DNA of 64,000 nucleotides from Nitrospira sp. (GCA_011523385.1 WTGX01000004.1:124001-188000), one strand, 5' to 3'. Numbered from the stretch's first letter, positions 33,959 to 43,249 are shown. Notes: a model not told the origin generated them from the letters alone. Numbers and translations are program-made.

Positions 33959-34921
33959 ATGAAAAAAATCTTGATTGTGCTGATGGTCATGGGGTTGGTG
34001 ATCTCCTCTGGTCCGGTCTTGGCCAAGGACGGATTTTATATAGGAGGGGACTTGGGCATCGCGGTGGCCCCGGGAATGGACGTGGATGCCTGGGATAATG
34101 ATGTTTCAACTAGATGTGACGGCTTCATTAATAATGACGGGTCAGGTAATCACATGGTGCCACCGTTAGCCGGTGATTGCAATCAGTCGGCTAATAAAAA
34201 TGACGGATTCTGGACTCAGCAGTTTAATGGAGGTACCGGCATTTTGGCTGGAGCGTCTTTGGGGTATCGTATGGGGAGTTTCAGGGGCGAGGCGGAATAT
34301 TTCTATCGCGGTACGACCTATGATGACTTGGACAATACAATCCAATTCATAACACCGACTGGGACGGAAGAGTTTCAGGGTGGTAAAGTTGGACAAGAAC
34401 TCTCTGCCATAGAAGCCGGGGTGGATGACGTGCTGTCGCACAACTTCTTCGCCAATCTGTACTATGACTATCAGTCAGACTCCAAGTTTACGCCGTACGT
34501 GGGCGTTGGAGTTGGGTTTTCCCGGGTGTCGCTGGATTTCTTTAACCGATGGGGGAGGAATCCTGATGCCAGCAAAATCACGACGTTCAACGAAACTGAG
34601 GGTACTCAAGATCAGAAAGACTTGCTGCATGAACGACTCGCAGGCACAACCACCATCGGTAGGGCCAAGCTTTCGGATACGCTGTTCGGATATCAGGTGC
34701 TCGCGGGCGTGGACTATCAGGTCAGCGAGCCGGTGAGTATCGGGCTCAAGTTCCGGTGGGCGGATTTCGGCGAATTCGAGGATGGGCGAGAGTGGGATCA
34801 GCTTCGTACTCATGCCTCCGCGGTTGGACCGGAAGCAGGCAGCCCGCGGGTGCGGTACTCAGCGATGACGCAGGATATTCAATTCTGGGGCGTGAGCCTC
34901 AACATGAAGTATCAGTTCTGA
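33959..34921 (+). CDS. Outer-membrane beta-barrel protein, paralogue 3
   Basis: A 320-residue protein with signal peptide MKKILIVLMVMGLVISSGPVLA, almost the same as in paralogue 2. Shared strands include FRGEAEYFYRGTTYDD, LSHNFFANLYYDYQSDSKFT, LSDTLFGYQVLAGVDYQVSE and the terminal FWGVSLNMKYQF. Loops differ strongly, as expected if exposed. Spacing of 398 bases to paralogue 2, with the intervening leader also duplicated, shows recent tandem duplication followed by loop divergence. Confidence 0.87.
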   Translation: MKKILIVLMVMGLVISSGPVLAKDGFYIGGDLGIAVAPGMDVDAWDNDVSTRCDGFINNDGSGNHMVPPLAGDCNQSANKNDGFWTQQFNGGTGILAGASLGYRMGSFRGEAEYFYRGTTYDDLDNTIQFITPTGTEEFQGGKVGQELSAIEAGVDDVLSHNFFANLYYDYQSDSKFTPYVGVGVGFSRVSLDFFNRWGRNPDASKITTFNETEGTQDQKDLLHERLAGTTTIGRAKLSDTLFGYQVLAGVDYQVSEPVSIGLKFRWADFGEFEDGREWDQLRTHASAVGPEAGSPRVRYSAMTQDIQFWGVSLNMKYQF

Positions 34922-35005
34922 CCTGTCGATCTGAAGCGGTTGCCACCGCCGTGTGGCAGACGGTTGTTCAATCGCCCTGAATTTTGTCCTGAGCCTTGCC
35001 GTTGG

Positions 35006-35033
35006 TTGACGGCAAAAAGGGCCTCGTTATACA
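35006..35033 (+). promoter_or_regulatory. Promoter-like sequence before a hairpin
   Basis: TTGACG (35006-35011), 16-base spacer, TATACA (35028-35033). Transcription from here would begin just in front of the GC-rich hairpin at 35038. It resembles the promoters of the two upstream beta-barrel genes. Confidence 0.4.
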
Positions 35034-35037
35034 GTAT

Positions 35038-35080
35038 AAAGTGGCCGCGTCATTTACTGTGGCGCGGCCACTTTCTATTT
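35038..35080 (+). terminator. Rho-independent terminator-like hairpin
   Basis: AAAGTGGCCGCG (35038-35049) pairs perfectly with CGCGGCCACTTT (35063-35074) around a 13-base loop, followed by TCTATTT. It lies 117 bases after beta-barrel 3 and could end its transcript, or attenuate the promoter-like site directly in front of it. Confidence 0.65.
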
Positions 35081-35081
35081 C

Positions 35082-35129
35082 AACTCTCGGGGCGTTTCGA
35101 TGCGTCTGGATATGAAATATCAGTTTTGA
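35082..35129 (+). pseudogene. C-terminal relic of a further beta-barrel paralogue
   Basis: In the frame ending TGA 35127-35129 the sequence reads GVSMRLDMKYQF, matching the last strand GVSLNMKYQF of the two upstream genes. No upstream part of the gene remains, so only the tail survives. It sits 22 bases before the IPT gene. Confidence 0.55.
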
Positions 35130-35151
35130 TCATGGAAGGGGTAATTGCGAT

Positions 35152-36810
35152 ATGAGACACGTGTTTCTTGCTTTACTGGTCGTTTGTATAACGGCTTCGT
35201 TTGTACAGGCTGAATTGTTTCCGGCCTCCGGGCCTCCGGGGGCCACGGTGACGATTGGTGGGACCGCGTTCGGAGAGTTTGTTTCGACTGCGGAGAATCG
35301 GGTGGACTTCAACGGCGTGCCCGCGTTGATTCAGCTCTGGGAGCCTGATCTGGTCATGGTCAAGGTGCCGCTGGGCGCCAGGAGCGGCGACGTGACGGTA
35401 TCGGGAACGAAAGGCACCGTGGTAGCAGGCCGGTTTGCCATTCAGCAGGTGAAGATTACCAAGTTGGTGCCGCCGGAAGCGGAGCCCGGCTCGGTGCTCA
35501 CGATCGAGGGTGAGCATTTCGGGAATACCGCGGGATCGCGCGATCCCAATACCATGTTCGGCGTGAACCGCGTGTTGATCAATGGCATTCTGTCGGAAAT
35601 CCTGAAATGGCGGCCCGGGAAGATTGACGTCAAGATCCCGGCCAATGCCAAGTCCGGTGACGTGGTCGTGCAACTGGCTTCCTCCGATCCGTTGCCGGAT
35701 GGGTCATGTTGCGCGCCGGTCAAATATGCCGAGAGTAATCGCATGCCGGTTTCCTTGATCCCCAGTATTTCGTTTGCGCCGAATCGAGGGCCCGTCGGAA
35801 CCAAAGTCGTGCTGAGCGGGCAACAGTTCGGTGATGCCAAAGGGCCGAATGATGCGATTACGATCGGCGGCAAGCCTGTGACGATTGCCAAATGGGCTCC
35901 ACGCACCATCGTGGTCCACGTGCCGCTCAACGCCGTGAGCGGGCCCGTGACGTTTCAACAGGACGGGCGTGCGAGGACTTTGGGCCAATTCGAATTGGTC
36001 GAACCCGGATCCGATGGGTTGTTCCCGGCTCAGGGGCCGATCGGCACCTTGGTTCATATCAAGGGAAAAAATTTCGGAGTATTTTCCGAAGCGGGGAGTA
36101 CGGCGTATGCGTTCGATTTCGATCCCGGCCAGAACCGCGTGGAAATTGGCGGGGTTCCGGCCATTATTCACCGATGGCAGGACAACGAAATCAACGTGTG
36201 GGTGCCCTATAGCGCCAAGTCCGGTCCCGTTGTCGTGAAGCGAGGCGGTACAATTCCCAAACCCGATGGGACCTGTTGTGCCAAGCAAGATGTCGTCGAC
36301 TTGGAAGTGGGCTCATTTACCGTGCAGACGCCGAAGGTCACGTCTTACTCTCCGAAGGAAGCCGGGATCGATGAGATCGTCACGCTGAAAGGCGAGGGGT
36401 TCGGGGAGTTCCTGAAAATCGCGGAGGCGACGCGCCTGGAATTGAATACCGATGCCCATGATTGGAAGAACTATCGACTGGGGCCCGACGTCTCACGCAC
36501 GGAAGTGCTGGTGAACGGGGTCGCGGCCGTCGTGGTCTCGTGGAAGGATACCGAAATCAAGGTTCAGGTGCCCAGGCGGCACGTGTTCGGGTTCGGGCAT
36601 CCCGAAGGGTTTTACGTGGATCCCACCAAAGGAGAAATCGTCGTGCGTCGCGGGTCCTGGGATTTACTCAAAAACGGCCGGTGCTGTTCCCGGAAGCAGT
36701 GGCAGAGCGCCGTGGCGGGCGAATTCAAGATTCTGCCACGGGGATTGCCCCACAAGGAATTTTTCTACGATTATACGCAAGAGCCTTGGAGAACCGACCA
36801 GGCACCGTGA
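35152..36810 (+). CDS. Secreted IPT/TIG-domain protein with repeated vicinal cysteines
   Basis: A 552-residue protein: signal peptide (VFLALLVVCITASFVQA), then about five immunoglobulin-like IPT/TIG units, each with a PxxGPxGTxVxIxGxxFG opening (for example FPAQGPIGTLVHIKGKNFG) and a conserved xxWxxxxIxVxVPxxAxSG closing. Three units end in a Cys-Cys pair: LPDGSCCAP, PKPDGTCCAK and LKNGRCCSR. The C-terminus is aromatic (FFYDYTQEPWRTD). It is likely periplasmic or surface-exposed. The last stop overlaps the YCF48-like gene by four bases, so the two products probably work together. Confidence 0.82.
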   Translation: MRHVFLALLVVCITASFVQAELFPASGPPGATVTIGGTAFGEFVSTAENRVDFNGVPALIQLWEPDLVMVKVPLGARSGDVTVSGTKGTVVAGRFAIQQVKITKLVPPEAEPGSVLTIEGEHFGNTAGSRDPNTMFGVNRVLINGILSEILKWRPGKIDVKIPANAKSGDVVVQLASSDPLPDGSCCAPVKYAESNRMPVSLIPSISFAPNRGPVGTKVVLSGQQFGDAKGPNDAITIGGKPVTIAKWAPRTIVVHVPLNAVSGPVTFQQDGRARTLGQFELVEPGSDGLFPAQGPIGTLVHIKGKNFGVFSEAGSTAYAFDFDPGQNRVEIGGVPAIIHRWQDNEINVWVPYSAKSGPVVVKRGGTIPKPDGTCCAKQDVVDLEVGSFTVQTPKVTSYSPKEAGIDEIVTLKGEGFGEFLKIAEATRLELNTDAHDWKNYRLGPDVSRTEVLVNGVAAVVVSWKDTEIKVQVPRRHVFGFGHPEGFYVDPTKGEIVVRRGSWDLLKNGRCCSRKQWQSAVAGEFKILPRGLPHKEFFYDYTQEPWRTDQAP

Positions 36811-37796
36811 AAGTCGTTCCATCCTCTTTTTATGCCCTCCTTCGGTTGATGCTCGCGGCATTGGTCTGTCTCCCGGGCTTAGCGGGACAGGTCCAAGCCG
36901 GAGAGAACGTGGTTTCGACCATCCAGAAGAGCGGCACGAAATCCACGCTCCTCGGGACGTTCTTTGTGAGCGCGCAACGCGGTTGGACCGTAGGCGCGGG
37001 GGGAACCGTCTTGAAAACGGAGGATGCGGGGGAGACGTGGCAGGCAGTGACGCGTCGCACCGCGGCCCTGTTAACAAGCGTCTATTTTACGGATTCTCAA
37101 CACGGGTGGATCGTCGGGCAGAACGGGACCATCCTGCATACGAATGATAGCGGGAAACAGTGGCACCGGCAGGTTGCCGGGGTTGGTGCCGCACTCTATG
37201 ACGTGTATTTCCTGAATCCTTCGCAGGGCTGGATCGTCGGAGACCGGGGCACCATTCTGCGGACTGCGGACGGTGGCGCGACGTGGGAGGATCAAAGCAG
37301 TTCGACCGCGGTGGATTTGTTCGGCGTACAGTTCATCGATGCGCAAAACGGGTGGGCGGTCGGTGCGATCGGAACAATCCTCGTCACGCGAGACGGCGGG
37401 CAAAACTGGATTCAACAGGCCACCGACAGTGCCACGACGTTCTTCGATCTGTACTTTACGGATCCCGAGGGTGGCTGGGTTGTAGGCTCCCAGGGTGCCA
37501 TCTTTCAAACGATCACCAGTGGAGAAAAATGGGTTGATCGTACCCTGCCGTGCGGGTCTCCCTGTATCAGGCCGCCGGACTTTTTACAAGTCCAGTTTAC
37601 CGGGTTCCGGGCCGGGTGGATCATTGGCGAGCGAGGCGCATTTCTGACCACCACGGACGCCGGTTTCACGTGGACCGAACCGGAACTCTCCGAGCCCTTC
37701 AGCCTCTATGGGTTATCCTTTCCGGACCCCAAGATCGGCTGGGCCGTGGGCGACGGCGGAATCATCCTGAAGATCACTGTCCCTTCATCCTCTTGA
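36807..37796 (+). CDS. Secreted YCF48/BNR-type beta-propeller protein
   Basis: A 329-residue protein starting at a GTG that overlaps the preceding stop (GTGA). Signal peptide LRLMLAALVCLPGLAGQVQA, then about seven repeats of the pattern V.F.D...GW.VG..GTIL.T.DGG..W (GWIVGQNGTILHTNDSGKQW, GWAVGAIGTILVTRDGGQNW), the signature of photosystem II assembly factor-like YCF48/Hcf136 propellers. Such bacterial proteins are usually extracytoplasmic assembly or scaffold factors; no photosystem is implied. The track start at 36462 lies in another frame inside the IPT gene. Confidence 0.87.
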   Translation: MKVVPSSFYALLRLMLAALVCLPGLAGQVQAGENVVSTIQKSGTKSTLLGTFFVSAQRGWTVGAGGTVLKTEDAGETWQAVTRRTAALLTSVYFTDSQHGWIVGQNGTILHTNDSGKQWHRQVAGVGAALYDVYFLNPSQGWIVGDRGTILRTADGGATWEDQSSSTAVDLFGVQFIDAQNGWAVGAIGTILVTRDGGQNWIQQATDSATTFFDLYFTDPEGGWVVGSQGAIFQTITSGEKWVDRTLPCGSPCIRPPDFLQVQFTGFRAGWIIGERGAFLTTTDAGFTWTEPELSEPFSLYGLSFPDPKIGWAVGDGGIILKITVPSSS

Positions 37797-37811
37797 ATCT
37801 TTCAGTCCCGG

Positions 37812-38552
37812 TTACCCCAAATTTCCCAATTTATATTGCAGGATGCTGAGCGCCACCAATGGAGCGGTTTCGCTCCGAAGGATGCTTTTGCCCAGCGTAA
37901 TGGATTGAAAGCGTTGGTCGAGAATTTCCTGCACCTCTTCCTGTGTCCATCCTCCTTCGGGGCCGACAACGAGCGCGATAGTGCCTCGGAACGTGTGATC
38001 GATGGAAAGGGAACCGAGACTTTCCTCCGCACTTCGTTCAAGTAACGCGCACCGGAGTGTCGCGTGGGGAACGTGTTTTAATAAATCGGATAATGTCATG
38101 GGTTGGATGATCTTGGGGTAGGTCCATTGCTCCGATTGCTGTGCGGCATCGACGGCGATCCGTTGCCACCGCTCTTGCGTGGTTTGGACGCGACTTGCCG
38201 GTGGACGGACGATGACCCTCGACGTGAGCAATGGAATAATCTCGGCGACTCCAAGCTCCGTGGCTTTTTGAATCATCCAGTTCATGCGATCCCCTTTCAG
38301 AATGGCCTGAAACAGGACAATCGGAGCCAATGGCGCGGGTGGACCTTCGATTTTTTCAAGGATGGAGGCCTGTAGCGATTTCGACTCCAGGCGGTCGATC
38401 CGAACCCGGTATCGAGACCGGCGCTCGTCTCCGACACAAATGTTCTCGCCTTCACGGATGCGGAGACTCCTCGACAGGTGAGTGAAGAGGGGACCGTCAA
38501 TCGTGACAGTGTGGTTGGCAATCCGGTTTGATTGAATGAAAAAGACCGGCAT
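37812..38552 (-). CDS. rsmE: 16S rRNA (uracil1498-N3)-methyltransferase
   Basis: A 246-residue SPOUT methyltransferase. The N-terminal PUA-like domain has FFIQSNRIANHTVTIDG; the C-terminal knot has IQKATELGVAEIIPLLTSR, LVVGPEGGWTQEE and ITLGKSILRSETAPLVALS, all typical. ATG 38552 gives the standard MPVFFI start; the 42-residue track extension runs into dnaJ. rsmE after dnaJ is a common arrangement. Confidence 0.95.
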   Translation of the reverse strand: MPVFFIQSNRIANHTVTIDGPLFTHLSRSLRIREGENICVGDERRSRYRVRIDRLESKSLQASILEKIEGPPAPLAPIVLFQAILKGDRMNWMIQKATELGVAEIIPLLTSRVIVRPPASRVQTTQERWQRIAVDAAQQSEQWTYPKIIQPMTLSDLLKHVPHATLRCALLERSAEESLGSLSIDHTFRGTIALVVGPEGGWTQEEVQEILDQRFQSITLGKSILRSETAPLVALSILQYKLGNLG

Positions 38553-38601
38553 ATGGCAAAGGAAGGGGAGGGGATAGGATAGGATAGGACGAGACGGTCG
38601 C

Positions 38602-39729
38602 CTATTCGAACATGTTCTTGACCTTGCCGAACAAGCCGTCTTCCTGGTCTTTCGATGCGGTTCCGCTTTCTTCGGCAAAGGCGGTCAGCAGTTCCCGTTG
38701 TTTGGCCGACAGTTTGGTAGGAACGGTGACGTTGATCCGAACGAGTTGATCGCCGATGGCGCGACCTTTCAATGCAGGCGCTCCCAGTCCTTTGAGTCGA
38801 AGAACCTGATCGTGTTGGGTGCCTTCGGGAATTTTGACGCTGGTTTTACCTTTGAGCGTCGGCACATCGACTTTGCCGCCCAGGGCAGCCGTGACCATGT
38901 CCAGCGACAACTCGACGAGAATGTCATTGCCTTTTCGGGTAAAGACCGGGTGCGGTTTGACTGCGACTGCGACGTAGAGATCGCCGGGCGGACCGCCATT
39001 GACACCGTGTTCACCTTCGCGAGCCAAGCGAAAGCGCATGCCGGTATCGATTCCCGCGGGAATGGTAACGGATAGGGTTCGTTCCCGGTACACCCGTTTT
39101 TGCCCGCGACAAGTGGGGCAGGGATCCGTAATGATTTGTCCTGTGCCCTGACACTGCCCGCAAGTCCGGTTGATCGAGAAGAAGCCTTGTTGCAGTCGAA
39201 TCTGCCCGGTGCCCTGACAGCCGCGACATTGTTGGACGGCATCGTTTGATTTGGCTCCCGTGCCTTTACAGGAGTCGCAGCCTTCCCATCGCGGGATTTT
39301 GAGTTTGGCCTCTTTCCCCTCGATGGCTTCTTCAAAGGAAAGTTCCAGGTTATATTGCAGGTCATTGCCCTGCTCCGGCCGGCTCCGGCCCCCTCTCCCT
39401 CCGCCGAAGAAATCTTCGAAAATGTCTCCGAACACATCGCCGAATCCTTGCCTGATGTCGAACCCTTCAGCTCCGCCGAAACCTTGCTGGCCCGCCGAAT
39501 GCCCGAACATGTCGTACCGTTTCCGCGATTCTTCATTGCTCAGGACTTCATACGCCGCATTGGCTTCCTTAAACTTTTCTTCGGCTTTTTTCTTGAGTTG
39601 TGGGTCGCTCTGCAAATCGGGATGGTGCTGGCGGGCCAGCTTTCGGAAAGCCTTCTTGATCTCGTCATCCGAGGCGGCCCGATCGACTCCGAGCACTTCA
39701 TAATAATCCCGTTTGGTCACGCTAGCCAT
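38602..39729 (-). CDS. dnaJ: Chaperone DnaJ
   Basis: A 375-residue type I J-protein: J-domain with the HPD motif (RQHHPDL), Gly/Phe-rich linker (GFGGAEGFDIRQGFGDVFG), four zinc-finger repeats (CDSCKGTG, CRGCQGTG, CGQCQGTG, CPTCRGQ), then the client-binding beta domains and dimerisation tail. The last zinc repeat has GQ instead of the usual GxG. It is separated from dnaK by two small unrelated genes, which is unusual. Confidence 0.97.
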   Translation of the reverse strand: MASVTKRDYYEVLGVDRAASDDEIKKAFRKLARQHHPDLQSDPQLKKKAEEKFKEANAAYEVLSNEESRKRYDMFGHSAGQQGFGGAEGFDIRQGFGDVFGDIFEDFFGGGRGGRSRPEQGNDLQYNLELSFEEAIEGKEAKLKIPRWEGCDSCKGTGAKSNDAVQQCRGCQGTGQIRLQQGFFSINRTCGQCQGTGQIITDPCPTCRGQKRVYRERTLSVTIPAGIDTGMRFRLAREGEHGVNGGPPGDLYVAVAVKPHPVFTRKGNDILVELSLDMVTAALGGKVDVPTLKGKTSVKIPEGTQHDQVLRLKGLGAPALKGRAIGDQLVRINVTVPTKLSAKQRELLTAFAEESGTASKDQEDGLFGKVKNMFE

Positions 39730-39742
39730 CTTTTCCGGTCTA

Positions 39743-39994
39743 TCATTTTAGTTGTGTGATAATTGCGCGTTGCTTCTGCAGCACCGGCTTGCTGTTTTTT
39801 TTCTGCTCCTGCAACCAGCTAAAGGCAGCGTCGTAGTTCGTACGAAAACCTACCTGCTTGATGTGTCCTTTGCTCCATCCCGGCTCGCTCCGGTGCTCTG
39901 CCTCACGGCGGTCTATGTCGTTGGTAATACCCGTGTGGACAATCCTATTGCCTATCTTGAAATGGTACCTATAGGTGTCTCTATCTGTCGGCAT
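39743..39994 (-). CDS. GIY-YIG-like single-domain protein
   Basis: An 83-residue protein. YRYHFKIGNRIVHTGITNDI followed by DRREAEHR fits the GIY-YIG superfamily core, with the GxY and YxG tyrosines partly replaced (YRYHF and HTG) but the conserved arginine and following histidine kept. No other domain. The ATG at 39994 follows GAGGAG; five upstream codons in the track overlap the preceding gene. It overlaps the 170-residue gene by 14 bases and ends 13 bases before dnaJ, so it is read with the chaperone operon. Nuclease activity is uncertain. Confidence 0.72.
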   Translation of the reverse strand: MPTDRDTYRYHFKIGNRIVHTGITNDIDRREAEHRSEPGWSKGHIKQVGFRTNYDAAFSWLQEQKKNSKPVLQKQRAIITQLK

Positions 39995-40493
39995 GGCCGT
40001 TCTCCTCAAAAAGGGTCGATAACTCGTACGCTATCTGCACAAACCTGATTATATCAATCTGGGCGCGGGTTGTCTTGCGTCTGTGGGTGCTCCTTATAGT
40101 GATTCTGTCAGTATAAACTCGCTCGACCTTTTTCTTCGAGTCCTGTTTTGGTGCCCGGTAAGGCAATATTTCTTTGGCATGAATGACAGAATTGCACGCA
40201 TGTCTGAAGGTTAGCGGATACTCGCTGTTTTTTGAAAAATCAGACCAATATTCTCCGCAATTCTGCATACTGAAGTTGTCTTTTCTTTCTTCCAGCAAGT
40301 CCAGTAGGCCACGCACCGCCGTTGCGACCCATAGCATCAACCTTCTTGTCTCGTTTTCATGGAAAACCTGTGTCCAAACAACCACGTTTTGGACTTTGGC
40401 CACTTCTCTATCGGCCAGAAGCAGACTCATCACAAGATATAAATCCTTGCGTAGAGTCAGCATATCAACGATGGGGTTATCTGTAGATCTCAT
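39981..40493 (-). CDS. Unknown 170-residue helical protein in the dnaK-dnaJ interval
   Basis: Predicted mostly helical from composition, with KDLYLVMSLLLADREVAKV and a central RHACNSVIHAKEILPYR block whose NxxIHA pattern is reminiscent of helical nuclease or toxin-like families, although no strict RxxxxxH HEPN motif is present. No signal peptide. Base composition is clearly more A/T-rich than the flanking dnaK and dnaJ. It overlaps the GIY-YIG-like gene by 14 bases, making a coupled pair. No family recognised. Confidence 0.7.
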   Translation of the reverse strand: MRSTDNPIVDMLTLRKDLYLVMSLLLADREVAKVQNVVVWTQVFHENETRRLMLWVATAVRGLLDLLEERKDNFSMQNCGEYWSDFSKNSEYPLTFRHACNSVIHAKEILPYRAPKQDSKKKVERVYTDRITIRSTHRRKTTRAQIDIIRFVQIAYELSTLFEENGHADR

Positions 40494-40553
40494 TGTTCTG
40501 CTAGAAACTCCAAAGCATAACTGTTACGACCGTGAATCTTGAGTCTAATCAAA

Positions 40554-42479
40554 TTATTTTTCCTTATCCACCTCTTCAAATTCGGCATCGACCACTTTTT
40601 CATCTTCGGCTTTTCCGTCGCTCGAGCCGCCGTTGGTGCTTGTGCCGTCTCCGGCGTTGCTGGAAGCGTCTGCCGACGTCTTTTTGTACATTTCTTCCGC
40701 GAGCTTGTGCGAGGCGGTCGTGAGGGTCTGCATGGCGGCTTTCATGGCTTCCACGTCTTCTCCCTCCATGGCCTTCTTCATGCCGTCAATCGCTTCCTGA
40801 ATTTTGGTATTCTCTTCTTCGGGAATTTTTTCTCCGTGTTCCTGGAGATTCTTTTCCGTTCCATAGACCAGGGAATCGGCTTGATTTCGGATCTCTACGG
40901 TTTCGCGGCGTTTTTTATCCTCTTCGGAATGCGCTTCGGCGTCCTTCACCAATTGCTCGACTTCTTCCTTGCTCAGACCGCTGGACGCCGTGATCTTGAT
41001 GGACTGTTCTTTTTGCGTGGCCATGTCCTTGGCCGAAACGTGGACGATCCCGTTCGCGTCGATATCGAACGTGACCTCGATTTGCGGCATCCCTCGCGGG
41101 GCCGGGGGAATGCCCACGAGATCGAATTGGCCGAGCAGTTTGTTGTCATTGGCCATTTCCCGTTCGCCCTGAAAGACCCGAATGGTCACGGCGGTCTGAT
41201 TGTCCGCGGCGGTGGAAAAAATCTGGCTCTTCTTGGTCGGAATCGTGGTGTTGCGGTCGATCAAGCGCGTGAAGACGCCGCCCAGCGTTTCAATGCCCAA
41301 GGACAGGGGAGTCACGTCCAGGAGCAGCACGTCCTTGACGTCGCCTTTGAGGACGCCGCCCTGGATGGCGGCTCCGATCGCCACGACTTCGTCGGGATTC
41401 ACGCCTTTATGAGGTTCCTTGCCGAAGAAGGCTTTCACCCGTTCGATGACTTTGGGCATCCGCGTCATCCCGCCGACGAGTACCACTTCATTGATCTCGC
41501 CGGCGGAAATGCCGGCATCGGCCAAGGCTTTTTTGCAGGGCTCGATGGAGCGGGTGATCAGATCGTCGACGAGCTGTTCCAGTTTGGACCGGGAGAGTTT
41601 GAGCACCAGGTGTTTGGGGCCGCTGGCATCGGCGGTGATAAAGGGTAGATTGATTTCCGTCTCCTGTGCCGACGACAGTTCGATCTTGGCCCGTTCCGCG
41701 GCTTCTTTCAGGCGTTGCAGCGCCATGCGGTCGTTTTTCAGATCGATCCCCTGATCCTTCTTGAATTCGTCCACCAGCCAATCGATGATGCGAAGGTCAA
41801 AATCGTCACCACCCAGGAAGGTGTCACCGTTGGTGGCCTTCACTTCGAACACGCCGTCCCCGATTTCGAGGATCGAAATATCGAAGGTGCCACCGCCGAG
41901 GTCGTATACGGCGATGCGCTCTTCTTTCTTTTTCTCCAGGCCGTAGGCCAATGAGGCCGCCGTAGGCTCGTTAATGATCCGAAGGACGTTGAGCCCCGCG
42001 ATCTGGCCGGCGTCTTTGGTGGCTTGGCGCTGGCTGTCGTCAAAGTACGCGGGGACGGTAATCACCGCCTCCGTGACTTTTTCCCCTAAAAAGTCTTCGG
42101 CCGTTTGTTTGATCTTTTGAAGGATCATCGCCGACACTTGGGGGGGGCTGTATTGTTTGCCTTGGATTTCTACGTGCGTGTCCCCGTTCGAGGCGGCGAG
42201 AATCTTATAGGGCAACCGCTCGGTCGCTGTTTTGACTTCCTTGGTATTAAACTTTCTTCCCATCAGGCGCTTGACCGAGAAAATGGTGTTCTCGGCGTTC
42301 GTAATAGCCTGACGTTTGGCAATCTGGCCGACGAGCCGCTCTTCCTTGTCCGTCACCGCCACCACGGACGGCGTGGTGCGTCCGCCTTCCGAGTTGGCAA
42401 TCACCTCCGGGTCGGTCCCGCTCATGATGGCGATACACGAGTTCGTCGTTCCCAGGTCAATTCCAATAATCTTGCTCAT
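40554..42479 (-). CDS. dnaK: Chaperone DnaK (Hsp70)
   Basis: A 641-residue Hsp70. The N-terminal ATPase begins [20 protein letters not shown], with [15 protein letters not shown]-like ([12 protein letters not shown]) and [12 protein letters not shown]; the substrate domain has [16 protein letters not shown]; the C-terminal lid ends in the characteristic EEVDKEK after a Ser/Gly-rich linker. The start overlaps the grpE stop by four bases. Confidence 0.98.
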   Translation of the reverse strand: MSKIIGIDLGTTNSCIAIMSGTDPEVIANSEGGRTTPSVVAVTDKEERLVGQIAKRQAITNAENTIFSVKRLMGRKFNTKEVKTATERLPYKILAASNGDTHVEIQGKQYSPPQVSAMILQKIKQTAEDFLGEKVTEAVITVPAYFDDSQRQATKDAGQIAGLNVLRIINEPTAASLAYGLEKKKEERIAVYDLGGGTFDISILEIGDGVFEVKATNGDTFLGGDDFDLRIIDWLVDEFKKDQGIDLKNDRMALQRLKEAAERAKIELSSAQETEINLPFITADASGPKHLVLKLSRSKLEQLVDDLITRSIEPCKKALADAGISAGEINEVVLVGGMTRMPKVIERVKAFFGKEPHKGVNPDEVVAIGAAIQGGVLKGDVKDVLLLDVTPLSLGIETLGGVFTRLIDRNTTIPTKKSQIFSTAADNQTAVTIRVFQGEREMANDNKLLGQFDLVGIPPAPRGMPQIEVTFDIDANGIVHVSAKDMATQKEQSIKITASSGLSKEEVEQLVKDAEAHSEEDKKRRETVEIRNQADSLVYGTEKNLQEHGEKIPEEENTKIQEAIDGMKKAMEGEDVEAMKAAMQTLTTASHKLAEEMYKKTSADASSNAGDGTSTNGGSSDGKAEDEKVVDAEFEEVDKEK

Positions 42480-43132
42480 GCTTCGGCTCCTTCCTTCGAT
42501 TCCTGTGCTTCTTCATCGCCTGGTTCCGGTTTGGTTTTCGCGACGGTCACCATGGCTGGTCGCAATATCCGGTCGTGGACAAAATATCCTTTCTGATACT
42601 CATCGACGATGACGTTCTCTGGGATGGTCGTTGATTCGACTTGTCCTACGGCTTGATGTTTGGCCGGATCGAAGACTTCTCCCACGCTCGAAACTTGTTT
42701 GATGCCCGTTTTTTGGAGGGTATCGAGAAAATGTTTGTATGTGAGGTCAACCCCCTCCAGGAGTCCTTCGATACGGTCTTGCTCGCGCCCGGATTGCAGT
42801 GCCCGTTCCAGGTTGTCTAAGGTAGGCAGCAAGTCCTTGAACAATTTTTCGTTTGCAAACCGGATGGTATCCTGTTGGTCTCGTTGAACCCGACGCTTGT
42901 AGTTGTCGAATTCCGCGGCCAGGCGCAAATATTTGTCATTCAGGGCGTGCAGTTCCTCGTCTTTTTCGAGAAGTTGGTTGGTTAGACTTGGAACTTCTAC
43001 ATTTTTCTGAGGATTTTCAGGTATCCCTTCTGCATCCGTGTCAACTGACTCGATATCCGGATGATCGGAAAGTGGCTTGGATACTGTGTCTTCACCACGA
43101 ATTTCATCTGATTGTTGAAGATTGTCGCTCAT
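42476..43132 (-). CDS. grpE: Nucleotide exchange factor GrpE
   Basis: A 218-residue GrpE with a long acidic disordered N-terminus, a coiled coil ([20 protein letters not shown]) and the C-terminal beta domain with [17 protein letters not shown]. It removes ADP from DnaK. No hrcA or CIRCE operator is visible upstream; the start lies 134 bases from the coaX stop across an A/G-rich gap. First gene of the chaperone operon. Confidence 0.96.
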   Translation of the reverse strand: MSDNLQQSDEIRGEDTVSKPLSDHPDIESVDTDAEGIPENPQKNVEVPSLTNQLLEKDEELHALNDKYLRLAAEFDNYKRRVQRDQQDTIRFANEKLFKDLLPTLDNLERALQSGREQDRIEGLLEGVDLTYKHFLDTLQKTGIKQVSSVGEVFDPAKHQAVGQVESTTIPENVIVDEYQKGYFVHDRILRPAMVTVAKTKPEPGDEEAQESKEGAEA

Positions 43133-43229
43133 GTCACAGCTCGGATGTCTTGCTCAGATAGTCATCAAGACCTGGTAAGTCAACTGAAAAAAGTGAAAAA
43201 AGTGATGAAAAATGCGAAAGAAAGGCGGG

Positions 43230-43249
43230 GTTCCGGTTTATGCCGGAAC
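43230..43249 (-). terminator. Terminator-like hairpin after coaX
   Basis: GTTCCGG (43230-43236) pairs with CCGGAAC (43243-43249) with a six-base loop. On the minus strand a moderately T-rich stretch (CTTTCTTTCGCATTTTTC) follows. It would separate the valS-coaX group from grpE. Confidence 0.45.

Noticed and set aside
36462-36806. 115-residue N-terminal extension of the YCF48-like protein
   Set aside because: It lies in another frame of the IPT gene; the GTG at 36807 gives a proper signal peptide.
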